A stretch of DNA of 64,000 nucleotides, from assembly GCA_022448265.1 (NCBI GenBank), contig JAKVCC010000009.1, forward strand, positions 134,379 to 198,378, written 5' to 3'. This document shows positions 9,913-18,122 of this stretch, piece after piece. Under the pieces are notes generated by a model. It had not been told where the DNA came from and did not search any database. It worked only from the letters and a program-made list of their open reading frames with translations. This DNA is from Pirellulales bacterium. Lineage in GTDB: Bacteria; Planctomycetota; Planctomycetia; Pirellulales; Lacipirellulaceae. The translations under genes and the position numbers were made by a program. Position 1 is the first letter of the stretch. The number at the start of each line of letters is the position of its first letter.

Positions 9913-10380
9913 TTACACAGCGTCTTCGGCGTCTTCGGCGAGTTTCTCCTCGATGGAGCTGATCTTCTCCACGCGACGCTGATGACGGCCTCCTTCGAAT
10001 TCTGTCTTGACCCACACTTCGACCATGCGTTCTACACTATGGGGGCTTAGCATGTCGGCAGACAGGCACAAGACATTGAGATCGTTGTGCCGCCGGCTCA
10101 TTTCCGCAGTGATTTCGTCAGTACAGGCCGCCGCGCGGACTCCCGGAAATTTGTTGGCGGCGATTGCCATGCCGATACCGGTGCCACAGACAAGAATGCC
10201 TCGCGCACAGTCCCCCACGCTGACCTGCTGGGCCACTAGGGCGGCAAAATCAGGGTAATCGACGGACTTCGCCAGCGAGGTTCCCACGTCCGATATGTCG
10301 TGGCCTTTTGATCGTAGAACGTCAGCCAGTTTTTCCTTGAGATGATAACCACGATGGTCGCTGCCGATCACAATTCGCAT
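9913..10380 (-). CDS. rpiB: Ribose-5-phosphate isomerase B
   Basis: A 155-residue RpiB/LacAB-type sugar isomerase that interconverts ribose 5-phosphate and ribulose 5-phosphate in the non-oxidative pentose phosphate pathway. The start MRIVIGSDHRGYHLKEKL and the segment GILVCGTGIGMAIAANK, with the catalytic Cys, are hallmarks. The ATG at 10380 was chosen over an upstream frame start because it matches the family N-terminus and has GAAAGG upstream. It lies 34 bases after the Sua5/phosphatase fusion on the same strand and is probably in the same operon. The C-terminal tail is rich in Glu and Lys. This is distinct from RpiA. Confidence 0.95.
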   Translation of the reverse strand: MRIVIGSDHRGYHLKEKLADVLRSKGHDISDVGTSLAKSVDYPDFAALVAQQVSVGDCARGILVCGTGIGMAIAANKFPGVRAAACTDEITAEMSRRHNDLNVLCLSADMLSPHSVERMVEVWVKTEFEGGRHQRRVEKISSIEEKLAEDAEDAV

Positions 10381-10414
10381 GGGGAAAGACCTTTCAAATA
10401 AATCGTTGTGTCGC

Positions 10415-11557
10415 CTAAGAAAAATCAATCTCGGCTATCCGCTCTTGCAGAGCGCTGGTAATTTGATCGGCACAGGCACGATAAACAGTCAGGGAACCGC
10501 CAATGGGATCGTTGATGTCGCCCCCATCACCACGCAAAGTATGCGTCCGTTCCGCGCACTCAGGCCAGCGCCGGGTCAGCGCATTTCGATGTCCGCCTGT
10601 CAGCGTCAAAATGATGTCAGCGTGACGGACGAGTTTGTCGGTTAGCGGCTGGGACTCGTGTTTCGAGAGGTCCATGCCGCGTTCCTGCATGACTTCAACG
10701 GCTTCACTACTCGGTGCGCAATCCGATAGGGCCGCGATGCCGGCTGAGGCAATGATGATGCCGTGCTGTTCAAGTTGGTTATTGGGCCATTGCATTTTTT
10801 TCGCGACCAAATGACGCATCACGACCTCGGCCATGGGGCTTCGGCAGGTGTTGCCCGTGCATACGATTAGTACAACCATGCTAGAAAGACGATCCAATGT
10901 GGACTGGCTTACGACTCCCTCGCGAATACAGCGACATTTGCTACCGGTCGTTTGGACAACCGAGGATGGTTGGCCGTAGCGACACGGGCCATCGTCAAGC
11001 ACCAGGGCCACCTGGTCTCCCAAACTGTCTACCGCTTCTTTCGCTGTAACCGCTGCGGGCTGGCCTGAAAGGTTTGCACTCGTCAAGGCGATGGGGCCTG
11101 CCAGCATTCTCAGTGTATCAAGTACCGTGTCGTGTGCTGGCACGCGTAATCCGAGCGTACCGTTAGGCGCTACTGCGCGTTGAACCATTTCCGGCAATTG
11201 ACCGAGCAGTCCTTCGTCGGCAGCGTGCGCTTCGCGTTGAGGCAAGTCGACGACCAGGGTTACCGGTCCCGGCCAGCAGCGCCGCGCCAATCGCTCAGCC
11301 ACCCGGCCCAATCCCGGAACGTAATCTAAGGCTTCTTCCGCACTCTTGATAGCCAATGCTAAAGGGGCCTCCGGGTGCCGGCCTTTCGCAGCGAATATCT
11401 TATCGATTCCCGCGGGTTTGCGAGCGCACGCCCCAACGCCGTAGACCGTCTCTGTCGGGAAGACAACCAGTTGGCCTTCGGTCAACGTTTGGACCGCTCG
11501 ATGGACGACGTCGCGCCGGTCATCCGTTTTTTTGAGGTCGATCACGATCGGCGGCAT
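10415..11557 (-). CDS. Fusion of Sua5/YrdC threonylcarbamoyl-AMP synthase with YwlE-like low-molecular-weight phosphatase
   Basis: 380 residues from ATG 11557. Residues 1-220 form a YrdC/Sua5 domain (LVVFPTETVYGVGACA, SANLSGQPAA) expected to make threonylcarbamoyl-AMP for tRNA t6A. Residues 227-380 form a low-molecular-weight phosphatase with the P-loop CTGNTCRS (Cys233, Arg239) and a distal Asp-Pro (DINDPIGGSL, Asp350). Thr at P-loop position 237 matches the protein-arginine phosphatase YwlE (CTGNTCRS), where tyrosine phosphatases usually have Ile. The domain order and the following rpiB repeat the ywlC-ywlE-ywlF neighbourhood of Bacillus subtilis. The internal Met at the phosphatase start could allow separate translation. 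Domain calls are firm; arginine specificity is inferred. Confidence 0.9.
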   Translation of the reverse strand: MPPIVIDLKKTDDRRDVVHRAVQTLTEGQLVVFPTETVYGVGACARKPAGIDKIFAAKGRHPEAPLALAIKSAEEALDYVPGLGRVAERLARRCWPGPVTLVVDLPQREAHAADEGLLGQLPEMVQRAVAPNGTLGLRVPAHDTVLDTLRMLAGPIALTSANLSGQPAAVTAKEAVDSLGDQVALVLDDGPCRYGQPSSVVQTTGSKCRCIREGVVSQSTLDRLSSMVVLIVCTGNTCRSPMAEVVMRHLVAKKMQWPNNQLEQHGIIIASAGIAALSDCAPSSEAVEVMQERGMDLSKHESQPLTDKLVRHADIILTLTGGHRNALTRRWPECAERTHTLRGDGGDINDPIGGSLTVYRACADQITSALQERIAEIDFS

Positions 11558-11929
11558 AAGCAACAGTCTGAAAACGGGTCCTGTAAGTGTTCCAGATGGC
11601 TGCGCGCGGACACCAGATAAGCGAAACGAAACCCTACGTAAACGGTTACGTACGTAACCTGATGACAACGGGTTAGTATACCGATCCTCGACAAAAATGG
11701 TCAAGCGGCACAAGGTAGGCAGGTGCTAGGTGTGTTTGATACGCAGACGACCCCGATGAAGTTGGCAAGTTGGCCTTCCAAGAATGACGGACCAATAGTC
11801 TGTAGCCAGCAGGCGTTGATGCGTCAGTGGAGGTGCTCAATCATCCATTGTCTTGATGGCCATTGAGCAAAAGAGTGCAATTGCAGCTGGAATGAATTGG
11901 CGGCGGATGCGGAGGGCGGCTAGGTCAAC
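11558..11929. other. Intergenic region with hairpin
   Basis: No supported gene. An 8-bp inverted repeat (TGCTCAAT at 11834-11841, ATTGAGCA at 11862-11869) has a further CCAT/ATGG pair inside its loop. It lies just before the VWA-protein remnant and lacks a following T-run, so it is not a standard terminator. Confidence 0.4.
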
Positions 11930-12672
11930 GTGGTCCGCCCTGAAGGGCCAACTCTCTGTTGCTGCTTGCGCGGCTGGAAAATACCAGAGAGCAAGAACGG
12001 CAGGCCCTCCAGTTTGTCCATGGAAGGTGTGGGTCGTTTGTTGGTTGCCGACACACACTATTATCGGATGCTGGTCTACACTTTGGGTGGCAGTCCGGAC
12101 CCCCCAGCCACCATTGGCGGTACCATGGGGCGCCTATCGCGATTCCCGTGCCACTCAATGGGCCGCAGATTATTGACTGGCCGCGAAAGAATAGTTTCCC
12201 CAAATTTCTAGTTTGACGTGTTGGGATACTTTTCGCGGAGCCAGGGTAGATCGGCCAGCATTTTTCTTCGAACTGGGCGATTGAGTTGCGTGTGGCTGGG
12301 GGTACGGACCAACTGAATGTTGAGTTGCCGAACGGAAGCCGCCGCTTGGTTAAACTCGACAGCCCGGGCCAACTTGCGTTTCATGAGACGGGGAAGATCG
12401 GAATCTACGAGGTAAGCGACGACAAAAGCGTTGTGAAGCGGTTTTCTGTGAATCTATTCGATCGTGACGAACGCGACATCCGCCTGCAACTCGGGCAAAA
12501 GGTGAACGAGGGTGTGAAGGTCGTTGATTCGCTTTCTATCGGTTATGTCGATGTGTTAGCCGAATCAACAACCTCACCGGTACGACGGGAACTTTGGCCG
12601 ACGTTGCTTCTGGGGGCACTAGTTGTCTTGGTCGTGGAGTGGTATATCTATAATCGATGCGTATATGTGTAA
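11930..12672 (+). pseudogene. Decayed BatA-like/VWA-type planctomycete membrane protein gene
   Basis: Only the 3' part resembles a gene. The last 128 codons (from 12286) end in RRELWPTLLLGALVVLVVEW then YIYNR, the C-terminal membrane anchor typical of BatA-like VWA/membrane-domain proteins in planctomycetes. Upstream, matching pieces lie in different frames: TREQERQALQFVHG near 11970, PIAIPVPLNGPQIIDWPRKN near 12140-12190, then DVLGYFSRSQGR near 12220. At least two frameshifts separate them and the N-terminal domains are missing. The remnant is probably not expressed as a functional protein. Frames were read by eye; the family call rests mainly on the C-terminal tail. Confidence 0.65.
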
Positions 12673-12715
12673 TAGAGTGTGGTCTTTTGGCGATTCTAAT
12701 GAGACGAAATTCCTG

Positions 12716-13474
12716 ATGCACAAGATGCCTGATGTATTGGACGAGAGGTGCGACAGCCGACAGCAGCGTCGTAAGTTGCGACGTCGCGAGCGGCGCGAGG
12801 TGCTCCATAAATTGATTTCCAGTGATTTGATCGGGCGCGTCAGTGAAGACGAATATCGGCGCAAGGTCAAACGCGTATACGGCGGTCCCAAAGGCGCGTT
12901 GCTCTCGACTGCTAGTACGCTTTCCTTGCATCAACCTCTAGGTGAGCGGCTATTTCGCACGCGCAAATTCGACTTGCGCGGGTTGCGCTGTATCCTCGAC
13001 ATCGGGAGCGGGGCAGGTCAAATTGCCCGCAATCTGGTGAAATACGCAGACTCCGACGCGAGTATTACCTGCACAGATCTCTCGCAGCCGATGCTGCGGC
13101 GTGCCCGTAGTCGCATGAAGCGTGGCGATTCGGAATATGTGGCCGCCGATCTGGCCCGCTTGCCGTTTGCCGATGGCTCGTTCGATTGCGTCACTTGTGG
13201 CTATGTTCTTGAGCACCTGTCCGACCCGCAGCCCGGTCTGGCCGAAATGGCCCGCGTTTTGTCTACCGGCGGTAGGCTGCTGCTGTTGACGACCGAAGAC
13301 AGTTTCAGCGGCGCATGGACGAGTCGTCTTTGGTTGTGCCGTACCTATAACCGTCAGGAGCTACTCCGCTATTGCGAGAAACTGAGCTTGCGTTGTAAGC
13401 AAGAGCTATGGTTTACCAAGATGCACAAAGCAATGCGGGCTGGCGGAATCTGCGTTGAGATAGAGAAGGTTTAG
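12716..13474 (+). CDS. Class I SAM-dependent methyltransferase (UbiE-like)
   Basis: 252 residues from ATG 12716, the best of several in-frame Mets. A very basic N-terminal segment (QQRRKLRRRERREVLHK) precedes the Rossmann methyltransferase fold: motif I LDIGSGAGQ at 94-102, an acidic strand end with TDLSQPMLRRARSR, DLARLPFADGSFDCVTCGYV and VLEHLSDPQPGLAEMARVLS. This pattern is that of type-11 methyltransferases acting on quinones, lipids or small molecules. The substrate cannot be read from sequence. It immediately follows the VWA pseudogene, and its first possible Mets overlap that remnant. It is soluble and cytoplasmic by prediction. Confidence 0.85.
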   Translation: MHKMPDVLDERCDSRQQRRKLRRRERREVLHKLISSDLIGRVSEDEYRRKVKRVYGGPKGALLSTASTLSLHQPLGERLFRTRKFDLRGLRCILDIGSGAGQIARNLVKYADSDASITCTDLSQPMLRRARSRMKRGDSEYVAADLARLPFADGSFDCVTCGYVLEHLSDPQPGLAEMARVLSTGGRLLLLTTEDSFSGAWTSRLWLCRTYNRQELLRYCEKLSLRCKQELWFTKMHKAMRAGGICVEIEKV

Positions 13475-13652
13475 CCCGAACCGCACCGGCATTTAACTGG
13501 CAACGGTAGTCGGATCGCGTTCGGAACGACCTTTGTGGAGCTAGCGGACATGCAATTCTGATGGGACCGGTTATCATTTGTAGTCGCCGCCGCTGTGCCT
13601 GCTATCCACAGACGGCATGCTCAACAGCTCTCCTCCCAAGCCCGGTCTGAAT

Positions 13653-14474
13653 ATGAAACTAGGCATCATCAATAGCGCGTTCGCCCAGGCCGGCACCGAT
13701 ACGAAAACAGGACTTGAGCACATTGCCCGTATGGGCTTCGACTCAGTAGATATCTTTACCGAGGCAATGGACATTAGTCAGGAGGAGATCAACACGATCA
13801 AGGACACGTGTGAGGCGAGTAGCCTGCCAATTGTTTCCACGGTTGTCGTCTCTGCAGGCCTTATCGACTTTAACGCGCCTGTGCGCGACTTCCACGTCAG
13901 TCGCACAAAAAAGTTTGTTGATTTGGCTGAGACATTTGGCTCGCAAAACGTGCTGCTTGTTCTCGGCGAGTACATCTGGCAGCGCGAGGTCATTCCTCCC
14001 GAAGCGCAGTGGGAATGGGGTGTTGAGTGTGTCAAACAGATTGGCGAGTACGCGGGCGAGCGCGGCATCGAGATTGCCCTCGAACTCGAACCGTTTCGTC
14101 TTAGCCTGCTAAATAGTGTGCCGAAAATGGCGCAATTCGTCGACGACTGCGCGACCGGCAGCGTGAAGGCCAATATCGACATCAGTCACCTCGTGTTGGC
14201 CGATACGTCTCCAGCAGAACTAGCGCAGTTGAAGGGCAAAGCAACACACGTGCACATCAGCGACTGCGACGGCAAGGTGCACGGCGACTTGCCGCCTGGA
14301 CGCGGCGTAGTGAAATTTGCACCCTACCTGCAGGCGATCAAAGAGCTGGAATTCGACGGTGCCGTGTCCATCGAGCTTGAATACTCGCCCGACCCGACGA
14401 AGATCGTCCAGTGGGTTGAGGAAGCGTATCGGGCGACCGACGCGCTTATGCAGCAGGTTGGACTGCGCGGTTAG
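13653..14474 (+). CDS. Sugar phosphate isomerase/epimerase family TIM-barrel protein
   Basis: 273 residues from ATG 13653; an ATG at 13617 would add 12 residues, but MKLGIINSAFAQAG is the usual kind of start. It belongs to the AP-endonuclease-2-like (xylose isomerase-like) TIM-barrel superfamily. Metal-ligand candidates are the Glu and His residues in IALELEPFR, ANIDISHL, HVHISDCDG and VSIELEYSPD, in the expected order. Members isomerise or epimerise sugars or inositol derivatives with a divalent metal. It ends 22 bases before an oxidoreductase of the Gfo/Idh/MocA family, a frequent partner in sugar or inositol breakdown. The exact substrate is unknown. Confidence 0.88.
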   Translation: MKLGIINSAFAQAGTDTKTGLEHIARMGFDSVDIFTEAMDISQEEINTIKDTCEASSLPIVSTVVVSAGLIDFNAPVRDFHVSRTKKFVDLAETFGSQNVLLVLGEYIWQREVIPPEAQWEWGVECVKQIGEYAGERGIEIALELEPFRLSLLNSVPKMAQFVDDCATGSVKANIDISHLVLADTSPAELAQLKGKATHVHISDCDGKVHGDLPPGRGVVKFAPYLQAIKELEFDGAVSIELEYSPDPTKIVQWVEEAYRATDALMQQVGLRG

Positions 14475-14496
14475 GCCTAGCCCGAGGAAGCCAGCC

Positions 14497-15615
14497 ATGT
14501 CCCAGGAAAACCAAGACTACGGCCTCAGCCCACGTAAAGAGATCAAGCAGATTGCCGCACCGCCGGTCGAATACAAACCGCCGCGGCCCAAGGCCTACCA
14601 GCCACGGATTGGTCTGATTGGCACCGGTGGCATCAGCGAATTGCATCTCAAGGCGTATCGCGCGTGCGGCTACGACGTCGTCGCCCTGGCCAGCCGCACC
14701 CGGGCCAAAGCGGAAGCCCGGCGCGACGCGTTTTATCCAGACGCGGATGCCTATGACGACCCCAACCGCATCTTGGACCGCGACGATATCGACGTGGTCG
14801 ACGTCACGCCCCATCCGAATGACCGTTTGCCAATCTTGTACGCGTCGCTGAAGGCCGGGAAACACGTGCTTAGCCAGAAGCCATTCGTCCTGGATCTTGA
14901 CGATGGCGAGGCTTTGGTGCGACTGGCACAGGAAAAGGGGGTGAAGTTGGCAGTGAACCAGAATGGGCGCTGGGCGCCGCACTTTAGCTACCTGCGCAGC
15001 GCCGTGGCCAGCAGCTTGATCGGCGATGTTACCACGCTCGATCTCGTGCTGCACTGGGATCAAACTTGGATTCAAGGCAACCGGGAATTCGAGAAGATTC
15101 ACCACCTTGTTTTATTTGACTTTGCCGTACACTGGTTCGACATCGCCCAGTGCATCATGGCCGGCCGCCAGCCTCAGCGCGTGTTTGCCGTCGCGATGCA
15201 CTTCGACCAGCAGCTGTTTGGACCTCCGGCCTTGGCCTCTGCCATTATCGAGTATCCGGGCGCGCAGGTGCGCATGGCATTCAATGCGCACACCCGACTG
15301 GGCGAAGAAGATGTTACCACTGTCGTCGGCACCCAAGGCACCCTCCGCACTCGCGGTTCCGGCCTCAACGACCAACCGGCGATGAGCGTGTATCTTCCGG
15401 ACGGCCAAGTTGTCGTGCCGCTCGAGGGTTGCTGGTTTGAATCTGGATTCCAGGGTTCGATGGGTGAGCTACTGTGTGCAATCGAAGAGAATCGCCAGCC
15501 GTATCACAGCGCAGCCAATAATCTGAAGTCGCTTGAACTCTGTTTCGCGGCGTTGGCCAGCGCCGACTCCGGCCAGCCGGTTAAGGTGGGAACTGTGCGC
15601 AGTTACTCGAACTAA
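14497..15615 (+). CDS. Gfo/Idh/MocA family oxidoreductase
   Basis: 372 residues from ATG 14497, which has GAGG about 10 bases upstream. After a charged leader of about 40 residues comes the NAD(P)-binding motif IGLIGTGGISELHLKAYRAC, then DVVDVTPHPNDR and KHVLSQKPFVLD with the conserved Lys-Pro. The C-terminal half is the alpha/beta substrate domain, with HHLVLFDFAVHWFDIAQCI contributing likely catalytic His and Asp. It should oxidise a sugar or cyclitol with NAD(P). Co-transcription with the upstream isomerase is likely. The leader is unusual but reads as coding. Confidence 0.9.
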   Translation: MSQENQDYGLSPRKEIKQIAAPPVEYKPPRPKAYQPRIGLIGTGGISELHLKAYRACGYDVVALASRTRAKAEARRDAFYPDADAYDDPNRILDRDDIDVVDVTPHPNDRLPILYASLKAGKHVLSQKPFVLDLDDGEALVRLAQEKGVKLAVNQNGRWAPHFSYLRSAVASSLIGDVTTLDLVLHWDQTWIQGNREFEKIHHLVLFDFAVHWFDIAQCIMAGRQPQRVFAVAMHFDQQLFGPPALASAIIEYPGAQVRMAFNAHTRLGEEDVTTVVGTQGTLRTRGSGLNDQPAMSVYLPDGQVVVPLEGCWFESGFQGSMGELLCAIEENRQPYHSAANNLKSLELCFAALASADSGQPVKVGTVRSYSN

Positions 15616-15988
15616 GCGGCACTTCCTGAGATCGACAAAGGGCCAGAATCGATTAAGCGTCCGTGGAGCGATCAACTCCGCAGAACCCTCGTCCCCGTCA
15701 ATGTCCCAATCTTTTTCCAGTTAGTAGCACATTGGCAAATCGCCTGTCGGCTACGGGACTGAAGTACCGAAGCCTTTCTGTGGGTGAGCGGCCAAGTTAT
15801 AATTCCTGATTGTTGACAGCCGTGATCGTGCCGGGCCGCACCTGCAATCAACTTGATAGGCCTCCGCTCGAATTGCCGGTCAACTGTCACCGAGCAAAGG
15901 GTCGCTTATTGTTGCGCCGGCGGAACGATTGGCCCATGGCGGCGCTGGGATTGCAGCGATTACGCTTTCTCGCGAAAGGGTTTGGCGC
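15616..15988. other. Intergenic region
   Basis: No gene is supported. Short open frames exist on both strands but lack ribosome sites and family resemblance. The last part is open in frame with the lipoprotein gene from 15929. Confidence 0.4.
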
Positions 15989-16465
15989 ATGGCGGACATT
16001 CTCATTGTTGACGATTCCTTGAGCGATCGGTCCTCGCCTCCAGGGGTGAGCACGTCTCGAGAAGCATCGGTAGTAGTTCTTTTGCTCGTCGCGGCGCTAT
16101 CCGGATGCGGTTCCAAGGATCCGTTTCCGCTCGCGCCGGTTCATGGAACGGTTACCTATAAAGGCAAGCTACTCGAGTTTGGCAGTGTAGTCTTTTTTCC
16201 ATCCAAAGGCACACCTGGCCCGCTGGCCGTCGGCCCAATCAGTCCGGACGGTTCGTTTCGCATGACAACTGTCAATCGCGATGGCGCGGCCATTGGCCAA
16301 CACGTGGTTACCGTGCATTGTCGCCGCAAACCTACTCCTGAGGAGTCGCGGAATCTGGTCGTTCCGGAATCGCTGATCCCGCTACAATACACGCGGGAGG
16401 AGCAATCGCCACTTGCCCTCCAAGTAGAGAATGGTTGGAATGAACTGCCAATCAACTTGGAATAG
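15989..16465 (+). CDS. Small planctomycete lipoprotein, with a response-regulator-like leader
   Basis: From the ATG at 15989 the first residues, MADILIVDDSLSDR, look like the start of a CheY-type receiver. This is followed at once by a lipoprotein signal (EASVVVLLLVAALSGC), so the lipobox Cys sits near residue 40. A GTG at 16046 would give a normal lipoprotein start (STSREASVVVLLLVAALSGC). The mature part (PVHGTVTYKGKLLEFGSVVF) is the transthyretin-like or carboxypeptidase-regulatory-like domain common in planctomycete lipoproteins. The protein is complete in length for such families. Function is unknown. Which start is used is unresolved. Confidence 0.7.
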   Translation: MADILIVDDSLSDRSSPPGVSTSREASVVVLLLVAALSGCGSKDPFPLAPVHGTVTYKGKLLEFGSVVFFPSKGTPGPLAVGPISPDGSFRMTTVNRDGAAIGQHVVTVHCRRKPTPEESRNLVVPESLIPLQYTREEQSPLALQVENGWNELPINLE

Positions 16466-16466
16466 G

Positions 16467-16577
16467 TGCTGCCCCGGTTTTACACTGGTTGAGTTCTTGG
16501 TCGTGATCGCCATTATTGGCGTCTTGGTTGCCATATTGCTGTTGCCAGTGGCGTACAATAGTCGCAGTAGAAAATGA
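16467..16577 (+). pseudogene. Orphan prepilin N-terminal fragment
   Basis: From 16479 the frame reads GFTLVEFLVVIAIIGVLVAI then LLP, the type IV prepilin/DUF1559 N-terminus, and stops at 16575-16577 after YNSRSRK. There is no start codon before the Gly-Phe cleavage site that is not shared with the lipoprotein gene, and nothing downstream resembles the DUF1559 body. This is a fragment of a lost prepilin gene, possibly cut by the rearrangement that also made the upstream lipoprotein leader. Confidence 0.7.
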
Positions 16578-17124
16578 CGTTCTGTAACTGCACAGGCCTC
16601 ATCGTCCGAATGAGTATCGTCAGAAGTCGTTTGCCTGTAGCGGTATGTTCGACCTCTGTGTGAAACGGCCATGAGATAAACTCGGCGGTCCAGTCTTTCG
16701 CCGCGCGCAACCACGTTCAACTGGCCTGTCAGAGTGACTGACGCGACATATTTACCGGCTGCCATTTTGCGGTTCTGATTTACCACACCTTTTGGTCTGC
16801 TGATATAAGACCCCATCGTCTTCTTTGCTGCAGACCTCCTCCATGCGTTTGCTTGCGCCGATTAGTGCGTCCCGCTGAGATCACCAGGGGGCGTCTGGGT
16901 TAATTCAAAGCGGCCTGCTGGAAGAACAGACCGCAACCAGCCATTTCAGCCCTACACAACACCAGGGGCGGTTGCATCCAGGTAATGGTTGTTGCTGCTG
17001 TGAGCAGCCCAGCGAGATTTCTTCCCTTTGCCGGGAACGAGCTCCCGCAATTTGTCCTTCGGCCACAATGTACGCAGCATAGGTGTGGCAGAAATGCCAA
17101 TATTCACTAGTATATAAGTGTTTA
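16578..17124. other. Gene-free stretch before tRNA-Arg
   Basis: I see no supported gene. A 144-codon minus-strand frame (16382-16816) runs antisense to the lipoprotein and prepilin fragment and lacks family features. Confidence 0.4.
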
Positions 17125-17197
17125 GCCCCCGTAGCTCAGGGGATAGAGCACTGGTTTCCTAAACCAGGTGTCGCAGGTTCGAATCCTGCCGGGGGCG
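17125..17197 (+). tRNA. tRNA-Arg (anticodon CCU)
   Basis: The 73-base sequence folds as a standard cloverleaf. The acceptor arms are GCCCCCG and CGGGGGC, the D arm contains AGCTCAGGGG, the anticodon stem CTGGT/ACCAG holds the loop TTCCTAA, and the T arm is GCAGGTTCGAATCCTGC. The discriminator base is G and no CCA is encoded. It reads AGG codons. It stands at the left edge of the accessory region with a decayed tyrosine recombinase about 1 kb downstream, so it may have been an integration site. Confidence 0.95.
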
Positions 17198-17383
17198 CTT
17201 TCCTAATGGTTGCCCAGCAAATGCTTTAGCTTTTTGTGTGTTTAAAATTACGAGAACTATATCACTTTGCCCTTCCTCCACGAATTCGAAAAAGTGCATT
17301 TTGGAAACGCATAGTCGATGCAACAGGTTCTAGGAAACAAAAGGTTTGCAGATAGGGTTGAATTATTTTACTTACTTGCCGAT

Positions 17384-17430
17384 ATCCGGTTTCAAACCGG
17401 GTGCCGCGGGTTGAAATCCAGCCAGTAAGG
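17384..17430 (+). other. Degenerate tRNA-like 3' half
   Basis: The sequence CCGGTTTCAAACCGG followed by GTGCCGCGGGTTGAAATCCA and GCC aligns with the anticodon stem, variable loop and T arm of the tRNA-Arg at 17125, with a two-base deletion in the anticodon loop and a broken acceptor end. No 5' half is present. It may be the leftover of an attachment-site duplication or of a second tRNA gene. It is not functional. Confidence 0.4.
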
Positions 17431-17548
17431 CCCTTTAGCAGAGCCAAGAGACTGCGGAATACCATTGGCCGGTATGACCTGTCGCTGGTGCGGGGGCGAG
17501 GTTTTGCCTTTTTCATATCGCTCCGGTGAGGAATGCCACAACTCAAAT

Positions 17549-17565
17549 GTAAACAACGTTTACAA
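17549..17565. promoter_or_regulatory. Perfect palindrome, possible operator
   Basis: TGTAAAC and GTTTACA form a perfect 7-bp inverted repeat around AAC. Sites of this shape are typical of dimeric helix-turn-helix regulators. No gene with a sure start lies immediately downstream, so a target cannot be named. Confidence 0.3.
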
Positions 17566-17882
17566 AGGTCAGGTTCTTGATAGGGGTAGGTCGATAATGG
17601 TAGAGGTTCATTACGCACAACGCACATCCTGCGGGTGTAGTTGCCAGTTAGATTGTCAGACAAGGCTTCTTGGTCAATTGTATTAAAACCGGAATGGTCG
17701 CCGCCGCCGATTCAACCGTTGCAACGAGAGGCGCAAAATCAGACGCACAAGAGGCGCAGCACCCAGCCACACCAAGTGGCACACTCCGAAGGAAAGCAGC
17801 GCAACTCCCTGGCGAGACAACCAGCTGTGCTTCAGAGAGCGGCGGTGTGTGAAGAGGCGCATTTCTGCGCCAACCGCCAGAG

Positions 17883-17967
17883 CGGTCGGGGAGGGATTCG
17901 AACCCCCGGTACCTTGCGGTACGCCGGTTTTCAAGACCGGTGCATTCGACCACTCTGCCACCCGACC
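17883..17967 (-). tRNA. tRNA-Ser (anticodon UGA)
   Basis: On the minus strand, GGTCGGG and CCCGACC form the acceptor stem. The anticodon stem CCGGT/ACCGG holds the loop CTTGAAA (anticodon TGA). A long variable arm (CGTACCGCAAGGTACCG) marks a serine tRNA, and the T arm is GGGGGTTCGAATCCCTC. The 85-base length fits; CCA is not encoded. It faces away from the recombinase remnant, whose first codons lie about 155 bases from its 5' end. Confidence 0.95.
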
Positions 17968-18122
17968 AAAGGCTTTATTTACCGGTGTTTTTTGTCATTT
18001 TTAGCGGTACCGGGCAGCCGCTTTGTTTTGTCTTTACTACCTTTTATACTACCACATAATAAATGTGCCCCGCAAAGCGTGGAGGCTAAGCGGGGCGACG
18101 ACACCTGTTCCTTAGCTACGCC

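Larger units (their letters stand above)
17198..17882. other. Gene-free stretch between two tRNA genes
   Basis: No protein-coding gene is supported here. It contains the tRNA-like fragment at 17384 and the palindrome at 17549. Several overlapping open frames of 60-130 codons exist on both strands, but none has a ribosome site or recognisable motif. Confidence 0.4.

Noticed and set aside
16382..16816. 144-codon minus-strand frame
   Set aside because: It lies antisense to the lipoprotein and prepilin fragment, which have clear family features; no ribosome site.
17262..17663. 133-codon minus-strand frame between the tRNA genes
   Set aside because: No recognisable motif or ribosome site, and it crosses the tRNA-like fragment.
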